Assembly: GCF_028288225.1 (NCBI RefSeq)
Contig: NZ_JAQBOC010000066.1
Coordinates: 35,751-99,750, forward strand
DNA: 64,000 nucleotides
Source: Mucilaginibacter sp.
GTDB lineage: Bacteria; Bacteroidota; Bacteroidia; Sphingobacteriales; Sphingobacteriaceae
Direction: 5' to 3'
Shown here: positions 17,456 through 25,860 of the stretch, piece by piece
How the letters are laid out: every line of letters begins with the position of its first letter
How positions within the stretch are numbered: position 1 is the stretch's first letter
Notes under the pieces: generated by a model
What the model was told of the DNA's origin: nothing
Seen by the model: the letters and a program-made list of their open reading frames with translations, nothing else
Databases searched by the model: none
Position numbers and translations under genes: made by a program

Positions 17456-17698
17456 TTAGTGCTTATTTTGAAAATAAGCACTAATTGTCTCCTCTTCATC
17501 AAAACCAGACGGAAGTTTAATTACTCCCGCTATTTTTTTTATTTGGGAGAAAGTTGACCTTTTTTCATGATGCGTTTCAATAAGTGTTTCAAGGTGACTT
17601 TCAACTAACTCAGACAAATTTCTTTCCATATATTTAGCATAGGATTTAGCCTTTTTTATAGTGCTATCTTTTATCGTTACTGTCAGCCTTGTTTTCAT
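17456..17698 (-). CDS. DUF6364-type antitoxin without a partner
   Basis: This 80-residue protein reads as a ribbon-helix-helix-like antitoxin. It has the opening strand TRLTVTIKDSTIKKAKSYAK, a middle helix RNLSELVESHLETL, and a tail with IKLPSGFDEEE that typically binds a PIN-domain toxin. In known modules a PIN (VapC-like) gene follows at once; here the next sequence on this strand is the end of the convergent aldolase gene. It is therefore an orphan, or its toxin has been deleted. Confidence in the antitoxin fold is good; activity is unknown. Confidence 0.7.
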   Translation of the reverse strand: MKTRLTVTIKDSTIKKAKSYAKYMERNLSELVESHLETLIETHHEKRSTFSQIKKIAGVIKLPSGFDEEETISAYFQNKH

Positions 17699-17861
17699 AA
17701 TAGGTGTGTTTTAATAAAAATACATGTTGATAAATAAAATTCAAAAGCAAATTTTTAAATCCTGCAAACAATTGTTAACCAATTTAAATTCTTTCTTTTA
17801 TACTGTTTTGCAAAATAATGAGTATTAATAGTAGTTTATAATATTAAACCCCTTAATATTC

Positions 17862-18473
17862 ATGAAAAAAAAGCTGGTCCTTTTAAATATATTCTTCTTT
17901 ACCCTCTCTGCTGCAATGGCTCAAAGTAATTGGGAACTTAAGAGAAATGAAAATGGCATTGCTGTTTATACACGCAAGCCCGCAAGCGGAAATTTAAAGG
18001 AATTACGGGTTGTTTGCGAATTGAATGCAACAAAAGCTCAGTTGATAAGCACATTGCAGGATATTGGCAATTATAACGATTGGGTATATTCAAACAAAAA
18101 GTCTGAAATATTAAAAAGCTTTAATCCGCAGAAGATAATTTATTATACCGAATCGCGTTTACCCTGGCCCATTAAAGATCGTGATCTTATTGTACAGTTG
18201 GATATTAATTCAGGACCTGAAATTTTAGATATCCAGGCAAAAAGCCTCCCTGAATACCTGCCTCAAAATAATAAATTTGTACGTGTTCCTTATTCATTAG
18301 CAAAATGGAAAGTAACCCAGGCTGATGATAACAAATTAAAGGTCGACTATACCTTTAGCGTTGATCCGGGTGGCAGCATCCCATCATGGCTTGTTAATGC
18401 CACAATGGCTATAGGTCCGTATAATTCGTTTGTCAAGCTAAGGGAGTTGCTGAAGGAAAAGAATAGCAAATGA
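17862..18473 (+). CDS. secreted START-domain protein
   Basis: This 203-residue protein has a signal peptide (residues 1-20, ending AMAQ) and a StAR-related lipid-transfer domain (about 25-195). Typical pieces are NGIAVYTRKPASGNLKELRV, YNDWVYSNKKSEIL, SRLPWPIKDRDLIV and a final helix FVKLRELL. Such proteins bind a lipid or other hydrophobic ligand in a deep pocket; here it would act in the periplasm. It converges with the hypothetical gene that ends 12 nt away. Confidence 0.85.
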   Translation: MKKKLVLLNIFFFTLSAAMAQSNWELKRNENGIAVYTRKPASGNLKELRVVCELNATKAQLISTLQDIGNYNDWVYSNKKSEILKSFNPQKIIYYTESRLPWPIKDRDLIVQLDINSGPEILDIQAKSLPEYLPQNNKFVRVPYSLAKWKVTQADDNKLKVDYTFSVDPGGSIPSWLVNATMAIGPYNSFVKLRELLKEKNSK

Positions 18474-18485
18474 GTTTAGCCATAA

Positions 18486-19334
18486 CTAATATTTGAAGCC
18501 TGGAAAAACTATATGAAAGATGCTCCACCAGCCATTTTCATTGGATAGATATAATTTAAAGCCTCCTTGTATAGCAACAGATTCTCCGTTTTCTAAAACA
18601 GCATCATATTTTACACCACCCTCGGCATGGCCTAAGCCACCGTTTTCATTCAGCTCAAATTTTATTTCTTTAATAAAATAATCCTCGTTAATAAAAGCTT
18701 TATAGGCATCAAAAATATTTTTCAGCTGGGCTATAATATCTTTTTTGCTCAATATTCTTCTGTCGGGTAATATAAAGCTATTTGCCAGTTCCCAGCTGTA
18801 CTCATTAAAGCTTTGCTTAAACCATTCAGATAAAAACTCCAGCGCGCGATTTTCAATATCTTTTTTATGATTGGGATGAAATTCTTCATAATCAAAATTC
18901 ACGGTCATCCCCGGGATCATAAAATCGTCGGTTTCCTTTTCAAACAATTCTTCAGTAATAAAATTATACCGGGTACTGATATCGCACTCTTCATCAAAAT
19001 GCACTACGATATTTTTTTTTGATAGAAGATCTATTACTTCCTGCAGGGCGGCCTTAATTGAGCTATCATCTAAATCTTCGGCCTTTTTAAACACGGGCTT
19101 CCCAATAAAGTCGTAAATTTTAACGCGTTTGGCATTTGTGTAACTCTGCTCAAAAGCAAATATATTTTTAAGAAACTCGTTCTCAATTTCAGGGGGAAGA
19201 TTGCCGGAACTATGTGATTGACCACCAAGCTCGGCCTGTAACTTTAGGCGCAGCAATTCATTTTCCATCCGCAGGTTTTCTTCGGGATCGTCGCTTAATG
19301 GTTGGTCGGGCATATCATCATTGTTATTAATCAT
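18486..19334 (-). CDS. hypothetical acidic protein with NTF2-like C-terminus
   Basis: This 282-residue cytoplasmic-looking protein has no signal or membrane segment. The N-terminal 40 residues are acidic and low-complexity. The middle (about 50-150) is mixed alpha/beta with no motif I recognise. The last 110 residues (ALEFLSEWFKQSFNEYSWELAN to the end VFPGFKY) read like an SnoaL/NTF2-like cone fold. I cannot assign a function. It is divergent from the Rpn-family gene at 19504. Confidence 0.6.
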   Translation of the reverse strand: MINNNDDMPDQPLSDDPEENLRMENELLRLKLQAELGGQSHSSGNLPPEIENEFLKNIFAFEQSYTNAKRVKIYDFIGKPVFKKAEDLDDSSIKAALQEVIDLLSKKNIVVHFDEECDISTRYNFITEELFEKETDDFMIPGMTVNFDYEEFHPNHKKDIENRALEFLSEWFKQSFNEYSWELANSFILPDRRILSKKDIIAQLKNIFDAYKAFINEDYFIKEIKFELNENGGLGHAEGGVKYDAVLENGESVAIQGGFKLYLSNENGWWSIFHIVFPGFKY

Positions 19335-19503
19335 ATTGATAAGGTATTAGCAATCAGTACGTCAAATTTAATTTATATAGGTTTAATTACAAATATTAAA
19401 ATTACCATTCATAAAAAGACAATGTACAACCGATGAAGGGTGTCCCTACGAATAATAGGTAGTTTTCATTGTGCACCCGCTTCATAAAGCACTATATTTG
19501 GCT

Positions 19504-20388
19504 ATGTCCAATAATAGACCTCCTGCTATCGGAAGATATATCGATCCATTAGTTGACTTCGCTTTTAAGAAGATCTTTGGCAGTGAGCCTAATAAAGATC
19601 TGCTGATTGCTTTTTTAAATGAAGTATTCCGGGGTCGAAAACATATTGTCGATCTGGTGTACAATAAGAATGAGCATCATGGCGATTTGAAAGATGAAGG
19701 TGCTGCTATATTTGATTTGCTTTGTACCGGCGATAATGGCGAACAATTTTTAATTGAAGTGCAGCGTGGCAGGCAGGGCAATTTCAAAGAAAGGGCTTTA
19801 TTTTATACATCCAGGCTTATAAGTGACCAGGCCCCAAAAGGCAGGCGCAGCGAATGGGCTTATAACCTTACCGAAGTTTATTTGGTTGCTTTACTGGAAG
19901 ATTTTACCTTACAGATAAGCGATGGTAAAGAATACCTGCATGATATTTGTTTATGTAACAGGGAAACAGGTGAAATTTTTTACGATAAGCTAGGTTATAT
20001 TTATTTAGAATTGAATAAATTTGTAAAAGCGGATACTGAACTGGACACTGATTTAGACAAATGGCTTTATGTATTAAAAAACATGAGCAAGATGGATAAG
20101 ATTCCCATGTACCTGCGGAAACCCATATTTGAGAAACTGTTCAGTATTGCTGAATATACTAATTTGACAAAGGAGGAGAAAACCATGTACGATAGCAGCA
20201 TGAAATATAAATGGGACAATAAAAATGTATTGGACTATGCAATAAAAGAAGGCATAGAAAAAGGCAAGTTAGAAGGGAAATTAGAGGAAGCGAAAGAAAT
20301 CGCCCTTGAAATGAAAAAGGACGGACTGCCGTTTGAACAAATTTCAAAATTCACAAAACTAACTATCAAAGAGATAAAAAAGTTGTAG
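19504..20388 (+). CDS. Rpn-family PD-(D/E)XK nuclease/putative transposase
   Basis: This 294-residue member of the recombination-promoting nuclease family opens with the signature DPLVDFAFKKIFG (about 14-26). Its nuclease core is FDLLCTGDNGEQFLIEVQRG (about 83-102), where D and ExQ are the metal ligands. The C-terminus has the usual coiled EGIEKGKLEGKLEEAKE and a helix-turn-helix-like tail. A GTG at 19471 opens the frame; the ATG at 19504 fits the family start. These genes are mobile and multi-copy in Bacteroidota. No flanking terminal repeats were recognised. Confidence 0.85.
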   Translation: MSNNRPPAIGRYIDPLVDFAFKKIFGSEPNKDLLIAFLNEVFRGRKHIVDLVYNKNEHHGDLKDEGAAIFDLLCTGDNGEQFLIEVQRGRQGNFKERALFYTSRLISDQAPKGRRSEWAYNLTEVYLVALLEDFTLQISDGKEYLHDICLCNRETGEIFYDKLGYIYLELNKFVKADTELDTDLDKWLYVLKNMSKMDKIPMYLRKPIFEKLFSIAEYTNLTKEEKTMYDSSMKYKWDNKNVLDYAIKEGIEKGKLEGKLEEAKEIALEMKKDGLPFEQISKFTKLTIKEIKKL

Positions 20389-20681
20389 CTTCCATTTAAC
20401 AATACCATCGTTAAACATACAGCTGAAGTAAAAATTTTGTTGTGTCCGGCAAGCCAGCGCTTATTGCATAAACACAATTTCACTTATTATCTAAATTGCC
20501 CCTTTTAAATCACCAGAACTTCCCGTAATAGCATAAACAGTGAATAAGGGAAAATCCCTCTTCTTGTAAAAAACTTGTTTCAATTATAGCAGGATAAAAA
20601 GTATTGATGTTAAATTCACATTTATTTGTTTAATTTTAACTTCTTATAAACCAATTATAACGCTCATTACTGTTTTATTTT

Positions 20682-23000
20682 ATGCGGCGGAAATTATATT
20701 TACTGGGGGTGGTGTGTGTGGGAGGTGTTACAGCTATGTTTAATGCCTGTGGTAATTCTGCGTCAAATATTGAGGATCAGATCCCCGATACCATAAGCTA
20801 TAATTTTAACATCCGCCCTATCCTTTCTGATAAATGCTACAAATGCCATGGGCCCGATGCCAGTAAAAGACAGGCAGGTTTAAGGCTTGACAAACCGGAG
20901 AGTGCTTTTAAAGCATTAAAGGATAACCCGGGTGCACATGTTTTAGTTCCCGGAAGTCCGGAAATGTCGGAGCTGTTCAGGCGGGTATCAACCAATGATA
21001 CTTCCGAAATGATGCCTCCTGCAAATTCAAATTTGAAGCGTTTAACCCCGCATGAGGTTGACCTGATAAAAAAGTGGATAAAACAGGGAGCCAAATACGA
21101 AAAGCACTGGGCCTTTGTGCCACCAAAATTATTACCCGTACCTGATGTTAAAAACAAAGAATGGCCTAAAAATCCAATAGATAATTTTATCCTGAAAAAA
21201 CAGGAACAATACGGCATTAAACCAAATCCCGAAGCAGATAAAGAACATCTTTTAAAACGTGTAAGCCTGGATTTGACCGGCCTGCCACCAAGTCTTGAGA
21301 TGCAGAACAGGTTTTTGGCTGATAAAAGTCCGGATGCCTATAACAAAGTGGTTGATGAACTGATGAAAAGCCCTGCCTATGGCGAGAAGATGGCTTTGCA
21401 TTGGATGGATGTTGCCCGCTATGCCGACTCGCACGGTTACCAGGATGACAATTACCGCACGCAATGGCCATGGCGCGACTGGGTGATCCATGCCTATAAT
21501 GAAAATTTACCTTATGATAAATTTATATCCTGGCAGCTCGCCGGCGACCTGATGCCAAATGCTACCAAGGAACAATTGCTGGCAACCGGCTTTAACCGCA
21601 ACCACAAAATTACCGAAGAGGGTGGGGTAATAGATGAAGAATATCGCGTGGCTTACGTTACTGACCGCACCAATACCTTTGGCAAAGCGCTGTTAGGAGT
21701 TACCATGGAGTGTGCACACTGCCACGATCACAAATATGATCCATTTTCGCAAAAGGAGTATTACCAGCTTTTTTCGTTTTTTAACAGCGTAAAAGAGCCC
21801 GGCATACAATCAACAGTTGGCGGCCCTGAAACCTATGCCAAACGGCCGATGATGCAGATTACCAATGATGATATAAAAAGCATTTTAAAATTTGTAAACA
21901 AGCAGGACACCGGTAAGCTCATTGTTTCCGTTATGGGCGATAGCGAGGCTTACCGAAAAACCTACGTACTCAGGCGCGGCAATTATGACACCCATGGTGA
22001 TGAGGTAGAACCAGGTACTCCCAAGGCTATTTTGCCTTTTGACAACTCGCTCCCAAAAAACAGGCTTGGTTTGGCTGAATGGCTTTTTGATAAAAGAAAC
22101 CCGCTTACCGCCAGGGTGTTTGTAAACCAAACATGGCAGGAATTATTCAGCAAGGGTATAGTAAAAAGCTCTGGCGATTTCGGTATGCAGGGCGACCTGC
22201 CTTCGCACCCCGAGCTGCTTGATTGGCTTGCCGTTGATTTTATGGATCATGGATGGGATATGAAAAGGCTTGTAAAACAAATGGTGATGTCAGCCACATA
22301 TCGCCAATCGGCAGTTATTTCCCCCGATAAAGTGAAGATCGATCCGGATAATATTTTGCTCTCCCGTGGTCCGCGTTACAGGCTCCCCGCTGAATTAGTG
22401 AGGGACCTGGTTTTGGCAAGCAGCGGATTGTTAACTAAAACTATTGGCGGGCCAAGTGTAAATCCATACCAGCCACCGGGCTTATGGGAAAACGCTACAT
22501 CGGGGCGCGGTATATTGGCCAGCTATAAGCAGGTGCATGGACCTGACCTTTACCGACGCGGCATGTACACGCTGATAAAGCGGACCGTTCCGCCTGTTGA
22601 AATGGCCATATTTGATGCCAGCAACCGCGACCAATGCGAAGTAAAAAGATTAAGGACCAATACTCCTTTACAGGCCTTGCTAATGGAAAACGACCCTACG
22701 GTATTGGAAGCTGCAAGGGTTTTGGCGGCCAAATTGTTAAGAGATAACAGCCCGGCAAATGATAAGATCAAAAAAGCCTTCCGGTTGATTATGTGCCGGA
22801 TGCCAAATGAAAAGGAACTCGGGATCTTAACAGGATATTATAACGATCAGTTAAAAACGCTAAACATAAAGGATGCGCAAAAAGTGCTGAGCGTGGGTGA
22901 ATATCCCATTCCTGAAAATATAGATAAAGTTACGCTGGCCGCTATAATGAAAACGGTTGATACAATTTATAACTTAGAGGAAGCGATTACAAAAACCTGA
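20682..23000 (+). CDS. haem c lipoprotein with DUF1549 and DUF1553 (PSD1) domains
   Basis: This 772-residue protein is of a type abundant in Planctomycetes and Verrucomicrobia. A lipobox with Cys at residue 23 (FNAC) follows the signal. A cytochrome c-like domain (about 40-135) holds the haem site CYKCH at 52-56 with a distal MMPP. Then come PSCyt2/DUF1549 (about 160-370), ending in a second CxxCH (CAHCH) before DHKYDPF, and DUF1553 (about 470-720, with FVNQTWQELFSKGIV). The role is uncertain; linkage to oxidation of sugars or degraded polysaccharide products is suspected. Its stop overlaps the next ATG (TGATG), so it is coupled to the DUF1501 gene. Confidence 0.9.
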   Translation: MRRKLYLLGVVCVGGVTAMFNACGNSASNIEDQIPDTISYNFNIRPILSDKCYKCHGPDASKRQAGLRLDKPESAFKALKDNPGAHVLVPGSPEMSELFRRVSTNDTSEMMPPANSNLKRLTPHEVDLIKKWIKQGAKYEKHWAFVPPKLLPVPDVKNKEWPKNPIDNFILKKQEQYGIKPNPEADKEHLLKRVSLDLTGLPPSLEMQNRFLADKSPDAYNKVVDELMKSPAYGEKMALHWMDVARYADSHGYQDDNYRTQWPWRDWVIHAYNENLPYDKFISWQLAGDLMPNATKEQLLATGFNRNHKITEEGGVIDEEYRVAYVTDRTNTFGKALLGVTMECAHCHDHKYDPFSQKEYYQLFSFFNSVKEPGIQSTVGGPETYAKRPMMQITNDDIKSILKFVNKQDTGKLIVSVMGDSEAYRKTYVLRRGNYDTHGDEVEPGTPKAILPFDNSLPKNRLGLAEWLFDKRNPLTARVFVNQTWQELFSKGIVKSSGDFGMQGDLPSHPELLDWLAVDFMDHGWDMKRLVKQMVMSATYRQSAVISPDKVKIDPDNILLSRGPRYRLPAELVRDLVLASSGLLTKTIGGPSVNPYQPPGLWENATSGRGILASYKQVHGPDLYRRGMYTLIKRTVPPVEMAIFDASNRDQCEVKRLRTNTPLQALLMENDPTVLEAARVLAAKLLRDNSPANDKIKKAFRLIMCRMPNEKELGILTGYYNDQLKTLNIKDAQKVLSVGEYPIPENIDKVTLAAIMKTVDTIYNLEEAITKT

Positions 23001-24463
23001 TGGCAATGGAGAAAGATATTTTAGAGCATCGCCTCAATATAAACAGGCGAAGGTTTTTATCAAGATTAAGCCTGGGCATAGGAAGTATCGCTTTAGGCTC
23101 ACTGCTTATACCCGATCTTTTTAGTGGCAGCGGCTCTGAAAGTGAAGCCGATTTTATACCTGGCATTCCCAATTTTGCGCCAAAGGCCAAACGGGTGATT
23201 TACCTCTTCCAGGATGGCGCGCCCTCACAATTGGAATCTTTTGACTATAAGCCGAAGTTACGGGAAATGATGGGCCAGGAATTGCCGCCGTCTGTTCGCG
23301 GCAGCCAGATCTTAACCGGGATGACTGCCAACCAGGCATCGTTCCCGCTGGTAGGCTCATTTTATGATTTTAAACAATACGGCGAGTCAAAGGCTTGGAT
23401 CAGCGACCTGTTTCCACATATAGGAAAAATAGCTGATGATATTTGTATCATTAAATCCATGTACACAGAGGCTATTAATCATGACCCGGCATTAACATTT
23501 TTTCAAACCGGCGCACAACAGGGCAACCGGCCAAGTATGGGCTCGTGGGTGAGTTACGGTTTGGGCAGCGAAAATAAAAACCTGCCTGCGTTTACTGTGT
23601 TGCTCTCAAAGGGAAAAGGTAATGGGCAGGGCGTGTATTCAAAACTTTGGAGCAATGGCTTTTTAGATTCTATTCACCAGGGGGTACAGTTTAGCAGCGG
23701 TGAAAACCCCGTGCTTTACTTAAATGACCAGCCCGGAATTAACAGGCACGAACGCCGCAAAATGCTGGATAAGCTCGCGGAATTAAACGACATCAGCTAT
23801 AAAGAATTTGGCGACCCTGAGATCTCGGCTAAGGTACAACAATATGAAATGGCATATAGAATGCAATCTGCTGTGCCTGAAATTATGGATGTTTCAAAAG
23901 AATCAGATGATATTGTAAAAATGTACGGGCCGGATTGCCTGGTACCCGGCACCTATGCCGCCAATTGCCTGCTGGCACGCAAGCTCTCGGAAAGCGGGGT
24001 TCGCTTTGTGCAGCTTTACCACCAGGGCTGGGACCAGCACAGCAACCTGCCGCAGGAAATGGCCGGCCAGGCTATGGATGTTGACCAGGCATCGGCAGCA
24101 TTAGTAACCGATCTTAAACAACGCGGCCTGCTTGACGAAACTTTAGTAATTTGGGGTGGCGAATTTGGGCGAACCAACTACAGCCAGGGCAAACTGGAGA
24201 AGGCCAATTATGGCCGCGACCATCATCCGCGCTGCTTCAGTATCTGGATGGCAGGCGGTGGTATTAAGCCGGGGATAGTTTATGGAGAATCGGACGAGTT
24301 TGGGTATAATATAGTAAAGGATCCTGTTCACGTACATGATTTCCATGCAACCATATTAAACCAATTGGGACTCGATCATACAAAATTAACCTTTAAAAGC
24401 CAGGGCCGCAGGTACAGGCTAACAGATGTAGCCGGCAATGTGGTAAAAGGGATAATTTCTTGA
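23000..24463 (+). CDS. DUF1501 protein with twin-arginine-like leader
   Basis: This 487-residue protein starts with a Tat-like signal (NRRRFLSRLS, then a hydrophobic stretch to about 36). The body has the alkaline-phosphatase/sulfatase-like fold of DUF1501: FQDGAPSQLESFDYKP near residue 70, FGRTNYSQG and GRDHHPRCFSIWMAGGG near 390-415. DUF1501 and PSD1 genes form a conserved pair in Planctomycetes; their joint reaction is not known. It overlaps the preceding gene by one base. No catalytic sulfatase Cys motif (CxPxR) is visible, so it is not a formylglycine sulfatase. Confidence 0.88.
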   Translation: MAMEKDILEHRLNINRRRFLSRLSLGIGSIALGSLLIPDLFSGSGSESEADFIPGIPNFAPKAKRVIYLFQDGAPSQLESFDYKPKLREMMGQELPPSVRGSQILTGMTANQASFPLVGSFYDFKQYGESKAWISDLFPHIGKIADDICIIKSMYTEAINHDPALTFFQTGAQQGNRPSMGSWVSYGLGSENKNLPAFTVLLSKGKGNGQGVYSKLWSNGFLDSIHQGVQFSSGENPVLYLNDQPGINRHERRKMLDKLAELNDISYKEFGDPEISAKVQQYEMAYRMQSAVPEIMDVSKESDDIVKMYGPDCLVPGTYAANCLLARKLSESGVRFVQLYHQGWDQHSNLPQEMAGQAMDVDQASAALVTDLKQRGLLDETLVIWGGEFGRTNYSQGKLEKANYGRDHHPRCFSIWMAGGGIKPGIVYGESDEFGYNIVKDPVHVHDFHATILNQLGLDHTKLTFKSQGRRYRLTDVAGNVVKGIIS

Positions 24464-24597
24464 TTTTGATTTCACCGATTTCGGAATGATTTCACAGATT
24501 GATTTATGTTGACAAAAGATGTCTCTAATTCAACCCAAGTCGATGAAATCACTTAAGAATCGGTGTAATCAATTTTATAAAATCGGTGAAATCAAAA
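24464..24597. repeat. dispersed element with 18-bp perfect terminal inverted repeats
   Basis: TTTTGATTTCACCGATTT at 24464-24481 is exactly inverted at 24580-24597. The inside contains degenerate copies of the same theme (GATTTCACAGATTGATT and AATCGGTGTAATCAAT). The 134-bp unit fills the gap between the DUF1501 and beta-propeller genes and starts directly at the DUF1501 stop. It resembles a small non-autonomous mobile or REP-like element. Confidence 0.75.
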
Positions 24598-24605
24598 ATA
24601 ATAAT

Positions 24606-25631
24606 ATGGAAAGAAGAAAATTCATCAAGCAATCAGCCGTTTTTACAGGAAGCTTTTTTATAGCAAAAGATCTGTTGGCAAAAAATGATGGTCCTGTTTA
24701 CGGGCATGGCAATATGCGCTACAAAATGGACAATAATTGGAGCAAAGCGGATCCGATGAAAAACCCGGTGAATGATTGCCATGAGATGGTTCAGGATTCA
24801 AAAGGCAGGATCTTGCTGCTCACCAATGAAACGAAGAACAATGTGCTTATCTATAATAAATCGGGCAAGCTGCTGGATACCTGGGGGCATGAGTTTCCGG
24901 GAGCACATGGGCTTACGTTAGTTAACGAAAATGGCACAGAGTTTTTGTTTATAACCGACACGGTAAAGCACCAGGTTTATAAAACTACCATGGATGGCAA
25001 GATCCTGATGACCATTGATGTACCGCTGGAAACTGGTGTTTACAAAAAGCCGGAAGATTTTATCCCTACTGAAACCACGGTTGATACAAACGGCGATTTT
25101 TTTATTGCTGATGGTTATGGGTCGCAATACATAATGCATTATGATAAAAACGGAAAGCTGAAAAGTTTTTTTGGCGGGCGTGGTGATGGCGACGAGCATT
25201 TGGATAATGCACACGGGATAACTATCGACAGGCGTAACGCAACACCAACTTTAATAATAACCGACCGTACCCGCAATTGCTTTAAACGCTTTAGCATGGA
25301 TGGTAAGCTGATGGAAGTTATAAAGCTTCCCGGCGCCTGTGTATGCCGCCCTGTTATAAAAGGGGATCACTTATATGCAGCGGTGCTTCGCTCGCCCAGT
25401 CTGAACAATGAGAATACTGGTTTTACCACCATTTTGGATAAGAATAACAAGGTAGTATCAAACATTGGCGGTACCGAGCCTATATACAAGGACGGGATAT
25501 TACAACCTATGGCACAGGCCGAAAAGATCTTTTTAAACCCGCATGATGTGCTGATTGATAATGATGAGAATTTGTATGTTGCACAATGGGCATCGGGCAA
25601 AGTTTATCCTTATAAATTTACGAGGGTGTAA
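24606..25631 (+). CDS. exported NHL/six-bladed beta-propeller protein
   Basis: This 341-residue protein has a Tat-like leader (ERRKFIKQSAVFTGSFF). Its repeated beta-propeller blades contain NHL-type motifs such as HGLTLVNENG, FFIADGYGSQYIM, ARGDGDEHLDNAHGI-like text and HDVLIDNDENLYVAQW. Related proteins include peptidyl-alpha-hydroxyglycine lyase-like and gluconolactonase-like propellers; a lactonase or a scaffold role is possible. A longer frame opens at an ATG at 24519, but that stretch is repeat DNA and the ATG at 24606 gives the leader. It is in the same transcription direction as the cytochrome and GMC genes. Confidence 0.82.
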   Translation: MERRKFIKQSAVFTGSFFIAKDLLAKNDGPVYGHGNMRYKMDNNWSKADPMKNPVNDCHEMVQDSKGRILLLTNETKNNVLIYNKSGKLLDTWGHEFPGAHGLTLVNENGTEFLFITDTVKHQVYKTTMDGKILMTIDVPLETGVYKKPEDFIPTETTVDTNGDFFIADGYGSQYIMHYDKNGKLKSFFGGRGDGDEHLDNAHGITIDRRNATPTLIITDRTRNCFKRFSMDGKLMEVIKLPGACVCRPVIKGDHLYAAVLRSPSLNNENTGFTTILDKNNKVVSNIGGTEPIYKDGILQPMAQAEKIFLNPHDVLIDNDENLYVAQWASGKVYPYKFTRV

Positions 25632-25665
25632 ATTGAATAAATCAAGCGTTTGGAGTTAAAAGTTT

Positions 25666-25793
25666 TACCACGGAGAGCACAAAGCAATGAACAGAGAACA
25701 CTGAGATTTAAAATTGTTTTATATAGTTTGCATTGGAGAATAACTTAAGAAACTCCGTTCTCTCTGTGTATTCTCTGCGAACTCTGTGTTAAA
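25666..25793. repeat. dispersed CACAGAG-type repeat
   Basis: ACCACGGAGAGCACAAAG and ACAGAGAACACTGAG on the left are answered in inverse orientation by CTCTCTGTGTATTCTCTG and CGAACTCTGTGTTAAA on the right. This theme of ACCACAGAG-like words is scattered through many Bacteroidota genomes. It occupies most of the gap between the propeller gene and the membrane cytochrome gene. A related but shorter unit is at 29803-29890. Confidence 0.6.
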
Positions 25794-25860
25794 AATCTGC
25801 CTTAAAGTTTGCAAAAAATAGAAGATTAATAAAAACCTAAAAATTAAACTATCCGAATAG

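Noticed and set aside
19504..20388. Complete insertion sequence around the Rpn-family gene
   Set aside because: No terminal inverted repeats or target duplications were visible on its flanks.
23000..24463. Formylglycine-dependent sulfatase
   Set aside because: The CxPxR activation motif is missing; the protein matches DUF1501, which only shares the fold.
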